This document shows, one piece after another, positions 1 to 9,219 of a stretch of DNA of 64,000 nucleotides. The stretch covers positions 248,001 through 312,000 of the forward strand of contig NZ_JACWMS010000003.1 of NCBI RefSeq assembly GCF_014673215.1. The letters run 5' to 3'. The translations under genes and the position numbers were made by a program. The DNA comes from Gordonia hankookensis. Its GTDB lineage: Bacteria; Actinomycetota; Actinomycetes; Mycobacteriales; Mycobacteriaceae. The notes beneath the pieces are model-generated. The model saw only the letters and a program-made list of their open reading frames with translations, made no database searches and was not told where the DNA came from. Numbering within the stretch: position 1 is the stretch's first letter; each line of letters opens with the position of its first letter.

Positions 1-595
1 CCTCGGCTGCAGCACGATCCAGTGCCGGACCGCCCGGGAATCCGAGATCGAGAAGGCGCGCCACCTTGTCGAAGGCCTCCCCCGCCGCGTCGTCGACCGT
101 GGTACCGAGTTCGGTGATCGGCGACGCCAGGTCCGTCACGTGCAGCAGGTGGGTGTGGCCACCGGAGACCAGGAGGGCGACGCACTCCGGCATCGGCCCG
201 TGCTCCAGCGTGTCGACCGCGACATGACCGCCCAGGTGATTCATGGCGAAGAGCGGGACGTCCCAGGCCAATGCGTAGGCCTTCGCGGCCGCGACGCCGA
301 CCAGCAGTGCGCCGGCCAGACCCGGGCCGATCGTCACCGCGATCGCGTCGGGGCGGTCGATTCCGGCAACTTCCCGGGCACGCTGCATGGTCGGCACGAT
401 CGCCTCGAGGTGTGCTCGTGACGCGATCTCGGGGACCACGCCCCCGAACCGGGCATGCTCGTCGACACTGGACGCGACCTCGTCGGCGAGCAGTGCCGCG
501 GTACCCTTCCCGCCGTCGCCGACGCCGTCCGGATCCCACCGGACGATGCCGACACCGGTCTCGTCACACGAGCTCTCGATTCCCATCACGATCAT
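1..595 (-). CDS. tsaD: tRNA N6-adenosine threonylcarbamoyltransferase TsaD, partial (C-terminus outside window)
   Basis: TsaD transfers threonylcarbamoyl from threonylcarbamoyl-AMP to A37 of ANN-decoding tRNAs, acting with TsaB and TsaE. The first 198 residues are visible. They carry the family start GIESSCDET and the metal-binding pair H-L-G-G-H (His120 and His124), followed by [12 protein letters not shown]. The ATG at 595 overlaps the rimI stop (592-594) as ATGA, so it is the last visible gene of a tightly coupled run with tsaE, tsaB and rimI. The reading frame runs off the window start, so the C-terminal third cannot be judged. Identification is secure from the motifs and the neighbours. 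Confidence 0.96.
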   Translation of the reverse strand, partial: MIVMGIESSCDETGVGIVRWDPDGVGDGGKGTAALLADEVASSVDEHARFGGVVPEIASRAHLEAIVPTMQRAREVAGIDRPDAIAVTIGPGLAGALLVGVAAAKAYALAWDVPLFAMNHLGGHVAVDTLEHGPMPECVALLVSGGHTHLLHVTDLASPITELGTTVDDAAGEAFDKVARLLDLGFPGGPALDRAAAE

Positions 596-1101
596 GGGTG
601 AGTCCCTGACTCCGGCGTCACGGACTCCGCCGTGGCCGGTCGGATCATCGTGTACGCGTCGGCACCCGACGGTTGATAGTAGTTGCGGCGGATGCCCGAC
701 CGGACGAACCCGTGTCGCGCGTAGAGGTCGATCGCGGTGGAGTTGTCGGTGCGTACCTCGAGGAAAACCGGTGCGCCACAGTCGTCGGCGACGTCGAGCA
801 TCGCCACCAGCAATGCGCGTCCGTAACCCCGGCCACGATGCGACGGCGCGACGGCGATCGTGTGGATCTCGCATTCGAACGAGCCCGCCGACCCCAGCGT
901 CGACACCCCCGCGTAGCCGACGACGTCTCCGCCGGGCCGTTCGCGGGCCGCGAAGTACTTGTTGTACGGGGCATTGAGCTCGGCACGGAAGGCCGTTGCG
1001 GGCCAGGGCGAATCGTCGGCGAACATCTCCTTCTCCAGCGAGGCACAGCGGGGAATGTCCGCGTAGTCGAGGTCGTCGATCAGCAGCTCCGACGTCGTCA
1101 C
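592..1101 (-). CDS. rimI: ribosomal-protein-alanine N-acetyltransferase RimI
   Basis: 169-residue GNAT-fold acetyltransferase. The acetyl-CoA loop is seen as [15 protein letters not shown] (around residues 90-104), with the [20 protein letters not shown] segment typical of RimI. The known role is N-terminal alanine acetylation, classically of ribosomal protein S18; actinobacterial RimI may have wider substrates. It overlaps tsaB by 4 bases and tsaD by 4 bases, so it is translated in line with the t6A genes. The same rimI placement between tsaB and tsaD is seen in mycobacteria, from memory. Length and motifs are ordinary for the family. Confidence 0.93.
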   Translation of the reverse strand: MTTSELLIDDLDYADIPRCASLEKEMFADDSPWPATAFRAELNAPYNKYFAARERPGGDVVGYAGVSTLGSAGSFECEIHTIAVAPSHRGRGYGRALLVAMLDVADDCGAPVFLEVRTDNSTAIDLYARHGFVRSGIRRNYYQPSGADAYTMIRPATAESVTPESGTHP

Positions 1102-1805
1102 CGTGTCACCTCCGTGTTCTGTCCTGCTGCGAGCCGACGGCCCTTGGCCTCCTTGGCATCAGGGCGCCGGAGATAGAGCGGCACCAGTGGTTCCGGATGC
1201 GTTCCGGTACGCAGGTCGTCGGACGCGGCGGCCACGAGACCGGCCACCGACGGTACCGTCGCGGTCCCGACAGCGCGGCCGAAGAGCTCGGCGTGCGCGG
1301 GCGATCCGGCCACGAGATCGATGTGCGTCGAGGCGAGGTCGTCGACAAGCCGGGCCGGTGCGACGACCTCCGGCCCACTCACCCGTCTCCCGTCGACGTA
1401 CCGGGCCCAGTAGACCTCCCGACGTCGGGCATCGGTGACCACGAGCACCGAGCCGTCGCCCGCCCCGTCCATGAGCTCCTGTCCGGCGACCGCGTCCAGT
1501 GAACACACGCCGTGCGCGGGCAACCCCAACGCGTCGGCGAAGGCCGCCCCGGTCGCCATCCCCACCCGCAATCCGGTGAACGGGCCCGGCCCGCAGCCGA
1601 CGACCACTGCGGCGAGATCGGCGCGCGCGACGCCCGATTCCGACAGGACCTCGGCGATGAGTGTGGTGAGCACCTCGGCATGTCGGCGCCCGTCCGACAC
1701 GACACGCTCGGCCACCACCTCGGGCGCACCACTTTCGTCGGGGCTCAGGCGCGCGACGCCGGTCACCACCGAGTCGGTCGCGGTGTCGATGGCCAATACC
1801 CACAT
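1098..1805 (-). CDS. tsaB: tRNA threonylcarbamoyladenosine biosynthesis protein TsaB
   Basis: TsaB is the inactive partner of TsaD in the t6A complex, sharing its ASKHA fold. The protein begins [12 protein letters not shown], the family's conserved N-terminal strand. It has [16 protein letters not shown] around residues 64-80. An upstream in-frame ATG at 1826 would add seven residues, but the ATG at 1805 forms an ATGA overlap with the tsaE stop, so 1805 is preferred, giving 235 residues. It follows tsaE and precedes rimI without gaps. Confidence 0.94.
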   Translation of the reverse strand: MWVLAIDTATDSVVTGVARLSPDESGAPEVVAERVVSDGRRHAEVLTTLIAEVLSESGVARADLAAVVVGCGPGPFTGLRVGMATGAAFADALGLPAHGVCSLDAVAGQELMDGAGDGSVLVVTDARRREVYWARYVDGRRVSGPEVVAPARLVDDLASTHIDLVAGSPAHAELFGRAVGTATVPSVAGLVAAASDDLRTGTHPEPLVPLYLRRPDAKEAKGRRLAAGQNTEVTR

Positions 1806-2266
1806 CAGTGATCCACCCATTCCCACTCGGCGCGACGGACATCCGATTCGGGCTCCCGTCGCAGGCGTACCCGCAGGTGCCGATCGGCGAGACGCTCGGC
1901 GACTCCTTCACCCCACTCCACCACGATCACCGCCCCCGTCAGGTCGGAATCGAGGTCCAGCGCATCGAGTTCGTCGAGGCCGCCGAGCCGGTAGGCGTCG
2001 ACGTGGATCATGCCGGGCAGTCCAGGCCGCGACGGCCGATGCTCACGCGCGATGATGAACGTCGGCGACGACACCCTGCCGAGAATCTGCAGCCCGGCGC
2101 CGATCCCCCGGGCCATCGCCGTCTTGCCCGCACCCAGCGGGCCGTCGAGGATCACCAGGTCCCCGGCCCGCAGGGTGGCGGCCAGTTCGCGTCCCAGATC
2201 TTCGGTGTCGGCGACCTCCACCAACGTTCGCGCGCCAGGCGCACCTGCCTCCACGGGTTCGCTCAC
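1805..2266 (-). CDS. tsaE: tRNA threonylcarbamoyladenosine biosynthesis ATPase TsaE
   Basis: 153-residue P-loop ATPase required for turnover of the TsaBD complex. The Walker A motif GPLGAGKTAMARG lies near residues 43-55, followed by VSSPTFIIAREH and HVDAYRLGGLDEL, all TsaE hallmarks. The start is a GTG at 2266 preceded by a strong AGGAGG at 2274-2280 and overlapping the upstream hydrolase stop as GTGA. The open frame continues far upstream, but that part is a shadow of the hydrolase gene. It is coupled to tsaB downstream. Confidence 0.95.
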   Translation of the reverse strand: MSEPVEAGAPGARTLVEVADTEDLGRELAATLRAGDLVILDGPLGAGKTAMARGIGAGLQILGRVSSPTFIIAREHRPSRPGLPGMIHVDAYRLGGLDELDALDLDSDLTGAVIVVEWGEGVAERLADRHLRVRLRREPESDVRRAEWEWVDH

Positions 2267-3399
2267 CCTGACACCCTCCTTCGCCACCACCGGCGACGGC
2301 GCGGCTGCGGCGTCGCCGTCCGCGCACGATCCACCAGCTCGACGATCGCCTGGGTCACCACATCCGGCCTCTCCATCTGCACCATGTGACCCGCCCCCTC
2401 GACCACGACGAGTCGCGAGTCCTCTCTGAGTTCCCCGTACATCCGCATCGATCTGGGCAGCGGCGTCAGTCGATCCGCGTTGCCGCACACCACCACCGAC
2501 GGCACGCGGGCGAGGACCGGCAGTGCCATGGATTCGTCGTGGTCCTCCAGGGCGTGCAGGAAGTTCACGATGGTCTCGATGGGCGTGTTCTGGATCATCT
2601 TCTCGACGGCACGCCCCGCGTTCGGGCTGTAGAAGTCGGGACCGAAGCTCGCCGCGACCAGTACCGGTTCCAACACCTGACGGGTGATCCCCCGGCCGGC
2701 CCGGACCAGAGCGGGGACATGACGGACCGACAGCCGGAACGCGTCGAGCAACGGGTTCGACAGTCCTTCGCCGAGGCCGGCCTCGGTCAGACCGCGCGAG
2801 GCCGTCGCCACCAGGGCGACGCCACTGGCCCGGCCATCGGGGGCGAAGAGTGCCGGGTCGCGCCGAGCGAGCCCCATCAACGCCATCCCGCCCATCGAAT
2901 GACCCACCAGGACAAGGGGTCCGGTCGGAGCGGCGGCGCGGATCACTGCGCCGATGTCGTCGCCGAGCCGGGTGATGGTGCAGGTCTCGGCCGGCGCCGG
3001 ACCACTCCGCCCGTGACCGCGATGATCGAAGAACACCATCCGGATGGATCGGTCGGCCCAGCGCTGCGCCAACTCGTAACGCTGGAAATGCCAACTCGCC
3101 ATCCGCAGGCTGAACCCGTGGACGAAGATCACGGTCAGCTCCGGGTCGATCTCATCCGGATCGGCTCCCGCCGGGCCGGTGATCACGGTGCGGACCGCGA
3201 GATCGATCCCGTCGTCGGTGGTGACGGTGCTCGCGGTGTCGTCATAGATCGTGGTGAAGTCCACGCCCGCAAACGGATCCGTCCGATTCGCGGTCCGGCG
3301 ACGTGCCACGTTGCGGGCGACCCCGCCGGCAGCGACAGCCCCGAGCGCGGCGACACCGGTGACCCCGGCCATCCAGCCGATCCGCTCCGAGTCATCCAC
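2263..3399 (-). CDS. alpha/beta-fold hydrolase
   Basis: 378-residue hydrolase with one predicted N-terminal membrane segment (roughly residues 9-28, GWMAGVTGVAALGAVAAGGV). The alpha/beta core has VIFVHGFSLRMASW (oxyanion region), the nucleophile elbow GHSMGG, an acid in CGNADRLTPL and a final histidine in GAGHMVQMERP, so the catalytic triad looks complete. Substrate is unknown; related proteins are annotated as esterases or peptidases. It overlaps alr (3392) and tsaE (2266), so it sits in the same transcription unit between cell-wall and t6A genes. Its start at 3399 overlaps the end of alr by 8 bases. Confidence 0.88.
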   Translation of the reverse strand: MDDSERIGWMAGVTGVAALGAVAAGGVARNVARRRTANRTDPFAGVDFTTIYDDTASTVTTDDGIDLAVRTVITGPAGADPDEIDPELTVIFVHGFSLRMASWHFQRYELAQRWADRSIRMVFFDHRGHGRSGPAPAETCTITRLGDDIGAVIRAAAPTGPLVLVGHSMGGMALMGLARRDPALFAPDGRASGVALVATASRGLTEAGLGEGLSNPLLDAFRLSVRHVPALVRAGRGITRQVLEPVLVAASFGPDFYSPNAGRAVEKMIQNTPIETIVNFLHALEDHDESMALPVLARVPSVVVCGNADRLTPLPRSMRMYGELREDSRLVVVEGAGHMVQMERPDVVTQAIVELVDRARTATPQPRRRRWWRRRVSG

Positions 3400-4534
3400 G
3401 GGCGCCCCCGACGTACTCCCGTATTGCCCGGCGACCGATTCCCGAGACGATCTCGTAGTCGATGGTTCCGATGGTGTCAGCCCAGTCCTTGGCGGTCGGC
3501 CCGCCGTCGCGACCGGTGCCGAACAGCTCCGCCCGGTCGCCCTCGGCCACGCCTCCCCCGTCCGGACCTAGGTCGACGACCATCTGATCCATACAGATCC
3601 GGCCGACGCCGGGGAACGATCGTCCGTTGATCCGGACCGCGAACTTGCCCGAGAGCAGCCTCGGCACGCCGTCGGCGTAGCCGGCAGGCAGGATCGCGAT
3701 GGTCGTGTCGGTGGGCGCGATCCAGGTATGTCCGTAGGAGACCCCCTCTCCCGCAGAGAGTTTCTTGACCAGCGAGACCTGGGCGGTCAACGTCATCGCG
3801 GGAATCAGACCGAAGTCACCGCGCTCGGGCACCGGGGTCCGCCCGTAGAGGGCGATCCCGGGCCGGACCAGATCGCGCGCGAGGTCTGGACGTGTCAGTG
3901 CGGCAGGAGAATTGGCGATGTGCATCACCTCGGGTCCGGCACCGAGCCTGCGCAGGTCGTCGGCGGCGACGTCGAGACGGTGTGCCTGTTCGGAATTCAG
4001 CGGATGGTCGGGCTCGTCACCACGCGCGAGGTGGCACATGATCGCCCTGACCGATACAGCACCGTCGGCCTTCGCCTTTGCCAGCGATTCGGCGAAGTCG
4101 GCCCACTCGTCGACCGCGATCCCGCTGCGGTTGAGCCCGGTGTCAACCTTGACCGTCACCGTGGCCGTGGTGGACCGGGCCGCCGCCGCGGCGACGACCG
4201 CGGCCAGCTGACGCGACGACGACACGGCGATGTCGATGTCGTGGGCGATCGCCGCGCCGAAATCCGTGGCGGGAGTGTGGAGCCACGCCGTGATGTGAGC
4301 GCTGATCCCGCCGGCTCGCAGCGCGACCGCCTCGTCGACGTGCGCCACCCCCAGTTCGGCGGCGCCTGCGGCCAGCGCCGTCCGCGCGACGGGCAGGACG
4401 CCATGCCCGTAGGCATCGGCCTTCACCACCGCGAGGACATCGGCGCGCGCGGCATCGCGCACCACGCCGACATTGTGGGCGATCGCGTCGAGATCGATGG
4501 TCGCGGCCAGAGCAGGTGAGGTCATCGCGTCCAT
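3392..4534 (-). CDS. alr: alanine racemase
   Basis: PLP-dependent conversion of L-alanine to D-alanine for peptidoglycan. The PLP-lysine is in VVKADAYGHG (Lys about 38), the catalytic tyrosine in GVSYGHTW, and the substrate region FPGVGRICMDQMVVDL is intact. 380 residues is a normal length. Two ATGs compete (4534 and 4525); 4534 has a TGGGACA ribosome-binding stretch just upstream and is used here, though 4525 is equally plausible. It heads the run alr-hydrolase-tsaE-tsaB-rimI-tsaD. A 91-base gap with no recognised signal separates it from nnr upstream. Confidence 0.95.
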   Translation of the reverse strand: MDAMTSPALAATIDLDAIAHNVGVVRDAARADVLAVVKADAYGHGVLPVARTALAAGAAELGVAHVDEAVALRAGGISAHITAWLHTPATDFGAAIAHDIDIAVSSSRQLAAVVAAAAARSTTATVTVKVDTGLNRSGIAVDEWADFAESLAKAKADGAVSVRAIMCHLARGDEPDHPLNSEQAHRLDVAADDLRRLGAGPEVMHIANSPAALTRPDLARDLVRPGIALYGRTPVPERGDFGLIPAMTLTAQVSLVKKLSAGEGVSYGHTWIAPTDTTIAILPAGYADGVPRLLSGKFAVRINGRSFPGVGRICMDQMVVDLGPDGGGVAEGDRAELFGTGRDGGPTAKDWADTIGTIDYEIVSGIGRRAIREYVGGARG

Positions 4535-4625
4535 TGTCCCAGATCGGCATGAGTGCCCTGCACGTGCGCGCGGCCACCGATATGTCCGGGATCACTACCG
4601 ATGCAGTGCCGTCTGAGGACCACAC

Positions 4626-6086
4626 TCACCCGATCGCAGAGGCCTCACGGATCGCCCGCACCGCCGGTCGGACCGCGCCAAGGAGGGCAGACGCCCCGAT
4701 CGGCGCGCTTCGGGCGGCCAGATCGGCTGCGTGCCCGTGTACCCGTGCCGCGGCGGCCCCTGCCAGAGACGGGGTGAGCCCGGACGCCATCAGGGCGCCG
4801 GCGATTCCCGAGAGCACGTCACCCGCCCCGGCCGTGGCCGCCCACGAGGAACCGGCGTCGTTGCCGAGCACATCACCCGATGGGTCCGCGACGAGCGTGA
4901 TCCGCCCCTTGAGAAGCACCGTGACCTGCCACTTCGCCGCCAGCCCTGCGGCTGCCTGCAATCGGTCGGCGCCGACGTCGTCGCCCGCCAGGCGCGCGTA
5001 TTCGCCCGCGTGCGGCGTCAGCAGCGTCGGGGCCCGACGGTCCGCCACGAGCTCCGGATGCGCCGCGACCAGAGTGAGACCGTCGGCATCGACGAGCACC
5101 GGTAGATCGGTTTCGAGCACCGTGCGGAGCACGGCCAGTGCGTCGTCGTCGGTTCCCATGCCGGGGCCCACCACCCACGCCTGCACCCGCCCCGCATCGT
5201 CGAGCGTCCTGGCCGCGACCACCTCCGGGTAATGCGAGACCACCTCGTCGGCGGCCGTTCCGACATAGCGGGTCATGCCCGACGTCGCGCTCACCGCCGC
5301 ACCCGTCGCCAGGATCGCCGCTCCCGGGTACCGCGCCGACCCGGCGATCACCCCGACCACGCCCTGGCTGTACTTGTCGTCATCGGGTCCGGGAACCGGC
5401 CACAGCCCCGCGACGTCATCGTCAGCGAGTACCGAGAGCCGGGGCGCTGGACCATCGGACGGCCCGAACCGGTCGATGCCGATGTCGATCACCTCGACCC
5501 GACCGCACTGCGGCGCCGCCAGGAGGTGGGCATTTCGGGGAGCGCCGAACGTGACGGTGATGGTGGCCTGCACGGCCGGGTCGTGGACCTCGCCGGTGTC
5601 GGCGTCGACTCCGGACGGGAGGTCGACGGCCACGATCGCCGGTCCGCCGGACTCGGCGCGTTCCAGACGGGCGAACTGATCGGCGGCCGCCGACCGCAAC
5701 GGTCCACGGCCTCCGATCCCGACGACCCCGTCGATCACCAGGTCGAGTCCGGACGGGAGGGTCTCGGCGATGCGGCCGCCCGCACGACAGAACGCCGCGA
5801 GACCGCCGGGGTGGGCTCTGTCCGGGTTCAGCAGCACCGCCGTACACGCCACACCGCGGTGCGCGAGCACGGCCAGCGCATAGAGCGCGTCGCCACCGTT
5901 GTCACCCGCCCCGATCACTCCTCCGACGCGACGCCCGTAACAGCCGCCCGTCGCCCGGAGCTCGCCGATCACCACCTGCGCCACGCCGGACGAGGCGCGC
6001 CGCATGAGTGCGCCGCCGGTCAGCAGATCCCCGGTCGCCCGTTCCGCCTGCCGGACGGCGTCGGCGGTGAGGTAGCGGATCGGCAT
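4626..6086 (-). CDS. nnr: bifunctional NAD(P)H-hydrate epimerase / ADP-dependent dehydratase
   Basis: Repairs hydrated NAD(P)H. The N-terminal epimerase half (about 1-215) has GAGDNGGDALYALAVLAHRG; the C-terminal YjeF/CARKD dehydratase half (about 225-486) has VGPGMGTDDDAL, LLTPHAGEYARL and the phosphate-binding TAGAGDVLSGIAGAL. The start MPIRYLTADAVRQAE at 6086 matches the family N-terminus; the open frame extends 22 codons further into the glmS end but that is not credible. The gene lies 10 bases after glmS. Both catalytic halves look intact, 486 residues. Confidence 0.94.
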   Translation of the reverse strand: MPIRYLTADAVRQAERATGDLLTGGALMRRASSGVAQVVIGELRATGGCYGRRVGGVIGAGDNGGDALYALAVLAHRGVACTAVLLNPDRAHPGGLAAFCRAGGRIAETLPSGLDLVIDGVVGIGGRGPLRSAAADQFARLERAESGGPAIVAVDLPSGVDADTGEVHDPAVQATITVTFGAPRNAHLLAAPQCGRVEVIDIGIDRFGPSDGPAPRLSVLADDDVAGLWPVPGPDDDKYSQGVVGVIAGSARYPGAAILATGAAVSATSGMTRYVGTAADEVVSHYPEVVAARTLDDAGRVQAWVVGPGMGTDDDALAVLRTVLETDLPVLVDADGLTLVAAHPELVADRRAPTLLTPHAGEYARLAGDDVGADRLQAAAGLAAKWQVTVLLKGRITLVADPSGDVLGNDAGSSWAATAGAGDVLSGIAGALMASGLTPSLAGAAAARVHGHAADLAARSAPIGASALLGAVRPAVRAIREASAIG

Positions 6087-6096
6087 CGGTCGGGAA

Positions 6097-7959
6097 CTAC
6101 TCGACGGTGACCGACTTGGCCAGGTTTCGCGGCTTGTCCACGTCGTAGCCACGCGTCTGCGCGACGGTGGCGGCGAAGACCTGCAGCGGGATGGTCGACA
6201 CCAGCGGCTGCAGGAGGGTCGGTGTCTTCGGGATGGGGATCAGGTGGTCGGCGACGCTCGCGGCGGACAGGTCGTCCTCCTCGGCGATCACGATCGTGCG
6301 GGCTCCGCGTGCCTGGATCTCGCGGATGTTGCTCACCATCTTGGAATGCAGCAGCGCCCGGCCATCCGCAGACGGCATCACGATGATCACCGGCAGGCCG
6401 TCTTCGATCAGTGCGATCGGACCGTGCTTCAGTTCGCCCGCCGCGAATCCCTCCGCGTGCATGTAGGCGAGTTCCTTGAGTTTGAGTGCCCCTTCGAGCG
6501 CCACCGGATATCCGACGTGCCTGCCGATGAAGAGCACCGTGTTGTGGTGCGCGAGTGACCGTGCCAGATCCTGGACCGGCTCCATGGTCGTGAGGACTTC
6601 CTCGACGGCCTTCGACATCAGCTCCAGCGCGGCGAACTCGCGCGCGACCTCGTCGGCGTACTTGGTGCCACGGGCCTGGGCAAGGGCGAGTCCGACCAGG
6701 TACGCGGCGACGATCTGCGCGAGGAAGCACTTCGTCGATGCGACGCCGATCTCGGGGCCGGCGTGGGTGTAGAGCACGGCGTCGGACTCCCGTGGGATCT
6801 GCGCGCCGTTGGTGTTGCAGATGGCCAGTACCCGGGCCTTCTGGTCCTTGGCGTGGCGGACCGCTTCCAGCGTGTCGGCCGTCTCCCCGGACTGTGAGAT
6901 CGCGACGACCAGCGTCGAACGGTCCAGCACCGGGTCCCGGTAGCGGAACTCACTCGCGAGCTCGACCTCCACCGGGAGCCGCGTCCAGTGCTCGATCGCG
7001 TATTTGGCCAGCAACCCGGCGTGATACGCGGTGCCGCAGGCGACGACGAACACCTTGTCGACGTCGCGGAGGTCGTCGTCGGTGAGGCGTTGTTCGTCGA
7101 GGACGATCCGACCGCCCTCGAGGTGGCCGAGGAGGGTGTCGGCGAGCGCGGCGGGCTGCTCGGCGATCTCCTTCAGCATGAAGAAGTCGTAGCCGCCCTT
7201 CTCGGCCGCGGCGAGGTCCCAGTCGATGTGAAAAGGCTTGCCCGCGCGCGGGTCTCCGTCGAAATCGGAGATCCGGTAATAGTCCGCGGTGATCACCACG
7301 ACCTCGTCCTGCCCGAGCTCGACAGCATTTCGGGTGTGCTCGATGAACGCGGTCACATCCGAGCTCACGAACATCTCGCCGTCACCGACACCCACCACCA
7401 GCGGTGTGGATCGGCGTGCGGCCACGATGGTGTCGGGGTGATCGGAGTGCGTGAAGACCAGAGTGAAGGCGCCCTCGAGGCGACGCAGCGCGGCGTAGGC
7501 ACTGGAGACGAAGTCCCCGGCGGTGGGGCCGTTCGCGTAGTAACTCTCGAGCAGATGCACCGCTGTCTCGGTGTCGGTGTCGGAGAGGAACTCGATCCCG
7601 GCATCCTCGAGTTCGGCCCGCAGGACCGCACAGTTCTCGATGATGCCGTTGTGGACCACGGCGATCTTGCCATCGCTGCTCAGATGCGGATGCGCATTGC
7701 GATCCGTGGGCTGGCCGTGCGTCGCCCACCGGGTGTGCCCCATCCCGGTGGTGCCCACCAGATTGTCCGGGCCGACCGTGGCGATCTGCTTGTCGAGGTT
7801 CTCGAGCCGACCGGCCTTCTTCTCGACCACGGTGTTGCCGTGCCCGTCGAGAATGGCCACCCCGGCCGAGTCATATCCGCGGTATTCCATCCGCCGAAGT
7901 GCCTCGACCACGATGTCCAGCGCATCGCGCCGACCGACGTATCCGACGATTCCACACAT
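6097..7959 (-). CDS. glmS: glutamine--fructose-6-phosphate aminotransferase (isomerizing)
   Basis: Makes glucosamine-6-phosphate, the first step of UDP-GlcNAc synthesis. Cys2 in MCGIVGYVG is the glutaminase nucleophile; MGHTRWATHG and NGIIEN are further glutaminase motifs. Two SIS sugar-isomerase domains follow (about 295-430 and 465-610), with SQSGETADTLEA and the C-terminal DKPRNLAKSVTVE. 620 residues is typical. No ribozyme-like leader is seen in the 23 bases to the next gene upstream. glmM, the next enzyme of the pathway, lies about 3.4 kb away on the same strand. Confidence 0.97.
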   Translation of the reverse strand: MCGIVGYVGRRDALDIVVEALRRMEYRGYDSAGVAILDGHGNTVVEKKAGRLENLDKQIATVGPDNLVGTTGMGHTRWATHGQPTDRNAHPHLSSDGKIAVVHNGIIENCAVLRAELEDAGIEFLSDTDTETAVHLLESYYANGPTAGDFVSSAYAALRRLEGAFTLVFTHSDHPDTIVAARRSTPLVVGVGDGEMFVSSDVTAFIEHTRNAVELGQDEVVVITADYYRISDFDGDPRAGKPFHIDWDLAAAEKGGYDFFMLKEIAEQPAALADTLLGHLEGGRIVLDEQRLTDDDLRDVDKVFVVACGTAYHAGLLAKYAIEHWTRLPVEVELASEFRYRDPVLDRSTLVVAISQSGETADTLEAVRHAKDQKARVLAICNTNGAQIPRESDAVLYTHAGPEIGVASTKCFLAQIVAAYLVGLALAQARGTKYADEVAREFAALELMSKAVEEVLTTMEPVQDLARSLAHHNTVLFIGRHVGYPVALEGALKLKELAYMHAEGFAAGELKHGPIALIEDGLPVIIVMPSADGRALLHSKMVSNIREIQARGARTIVIAEEDDLSAASVADHLIPIPKTPTLLQPLVSTIPLQVFAATVAQTRGYDVDKPRNLAKSVTVE

Positions 7960-7982
7960 AGACAGTCAGCGTACCTGTGAAG

Positions 7983-8936
7983 TCAGCTCTTTCGGGTGCG
8001 CCGCTTACGCGGTTTGACCCCGAGCAGGTGTGACACCGGATCCACCGGCTGCACGGGTGGGTCGTCGAGATCGATCACTCCCAGTTTGCCCAGGCTGGAA
8101 TCCGCGTCGGAGAACGCCCGGTACTCGGCGTCGCCTGCCACGGTGTGCAGCAGAAATCCCGTACACACTGCCCGGACGAGGCCGTGGACGGCACGGTCGG
8201 ACCCGTTCATCCCGATCAGCGACTTGACCGTCCGACGCTCCAGCAGATCCCGCGCGTTCCCCTTCGGCACAGTGCGCAACGCCACATCGCCCGCGTAGGC
8301 CTGTGCCAGGGGCAGGGCGTTGGCCTCCACGGTGTCGAGTTCACCGGCGCCGGCCACGATCAGCCCGGGCGCGGTGACCAGGCCCGCGGCCGGCAACAAC
8401 ATCGACGTCGTCGGTGCCGGGAACAGTGCGGCGACGCCCGCCACCGCGGGTGCCCGCTGCCCCAGGATCGGTTGATCGGCAGCAGCCATGACGGCCGCAG
8501 CGGCGCCGAAACCATGGCCCACGAGTCCGATCCGATCCGGATCGACGGTCACCGCACCGGATCCGAGGGGGACCCGCGAGACGACTGCGAGGGCCGACCG
8601 CAGGTCGGCCGCCAACCCGACATCGGAGGCGAAGAAGCCGGTGTTGTCGTCCGGCGCGACGGTCACGAAACCCCAGGATGCGAAGTGATAGAGAAGATCC
8701 CGGTACCTGCGACTGTCGGCCATCCAGGTGTGCCCGACGGCTATGGCGGGCACCCTCCGCCCTGACTCCGGGGCGAACACCTGCCCGCGCATGCCGACGA
8801 TCCCGAGATCGCCGCGCAGGACGCGGTGCGGCCCGCGACGCGACAACGGCGCCATCAGCTTGTCGGCGGATCGGGACGGCTTCGCGCCGCGTGTCGTCCG
8901 CTGAGATCTCGTCTGCCCTGGTTTCGCTGCCGGCAC
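7983..8936 (-). CDS. alpha/beta hydrolase of the dienelactone-hydrolase/cutinase-like type
   Basis: 317-residue protein with a basic N-terminus and a C-terminal basic tail (KPRKRRTRKS). The core shows an AIAVGHTWMAD oxyanion-region strand, the nucleophile elbow GHGFGAAAAV in place of GxSxG, and PGLIVAGAGELDTVEANA where the acid residue usually sits. The nucleophile position is His rather than Ser in G-H-G-F-G, so catalytic competence is doubtful. Position next to glmS and the ESX-associated genes recalls Rv3438 of M. tuberculosis (from memory). Function unknown; no clear signal peptide. Confidence 0.75.
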   Translation of the reverse strand: MPAAKPGQTRSQRTTRGAKPSRSADKLMAPLSRRGPHRVLRGDLGIVGMRGQVFAPESGRRVPAIAVGHTWMADSRRYRDLLYHFASWGFVTVAPDDNTGFFASDVGLAADLRSALAVVSRVPLGSGAVTVDPDRIGLVGHGFGAAAAVMAAADQPILGQRAPAVAGVAALFPAPTTSMLLPAAGLVTAPGLIVAGAGELDTVEANALPLAQAYAGDVALRTVPKGNARDLLERRTVKSLIGMNGSDRAVHGLVRAVCTGFLLHTVAGDAEYRAFSDADSSLGKLGVIDLDDPPVQPVDPVSHLLGVKPRKRRTRKS

Positions 8937-8945
8937 ACCGACAGC

Positions 8946-9206
8946 CTATTCGTCCGAAGCCGATCGATGCGGACTGGCCTCGGCCACGTCGGCAGGTAAC
9001 AGTATTCGCGGTGTGGCGGTATCGGCGATGTCTGCATCCATCTGCAGCTTCGCCCGCAGCCGTTCGTCGGGGGCGGCGTTCGCGGACCGGAAGTCGGCGA
9101 GATCCGACGCGAGACGCCGCTGGGTCGACGCGTACGCATGGGATGCCGCGACGACCTCCGCCGTCGCACGCCGTGCAACGGCCTCGATCTGATCTGCGAG
9201 ATTCAC
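8946..9206 (-). CDS. small conserved hypothetical protein next to ESX-associated genes
   Basis: About 86 residues, mostly helical: NLADQIEAVARRATAEVVAA at the N-terminus, then a charged stretch and a hydrophilic tail. A GTG at 9206 is the first usable start after the stop of the preceding gene (9220); the longer frame upstream overlaps that gene and is a shadow. The ribosome-binding site is weak. No recognised domain. Its position directly after the Rv3439c-like gene suggests co-transcription with the two ESX-associated genes, but no function can be assigned. Confidence 0.55.
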   Translation of the reverse strand: MNLADQIEAVARRATAEVVAASHAYASTQRRLASDLADFRSANAAPDERLRAKLQMDADIADTATPRILLPADVAEASPHRSASDE

Positions 9207-9219
9207 GATCGGCTCGCTC

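Noticed and set aside
6988..7980. Long plus-strand open frame (330 codons) opposite glmS, and many similar ones opposite other genes
   Set aside because: These are codon-bias shadows of high-GC genes; their translations are Arg/Pro- or Gly/Val-rich with no family match, and the opposite strand holds a clear gene.
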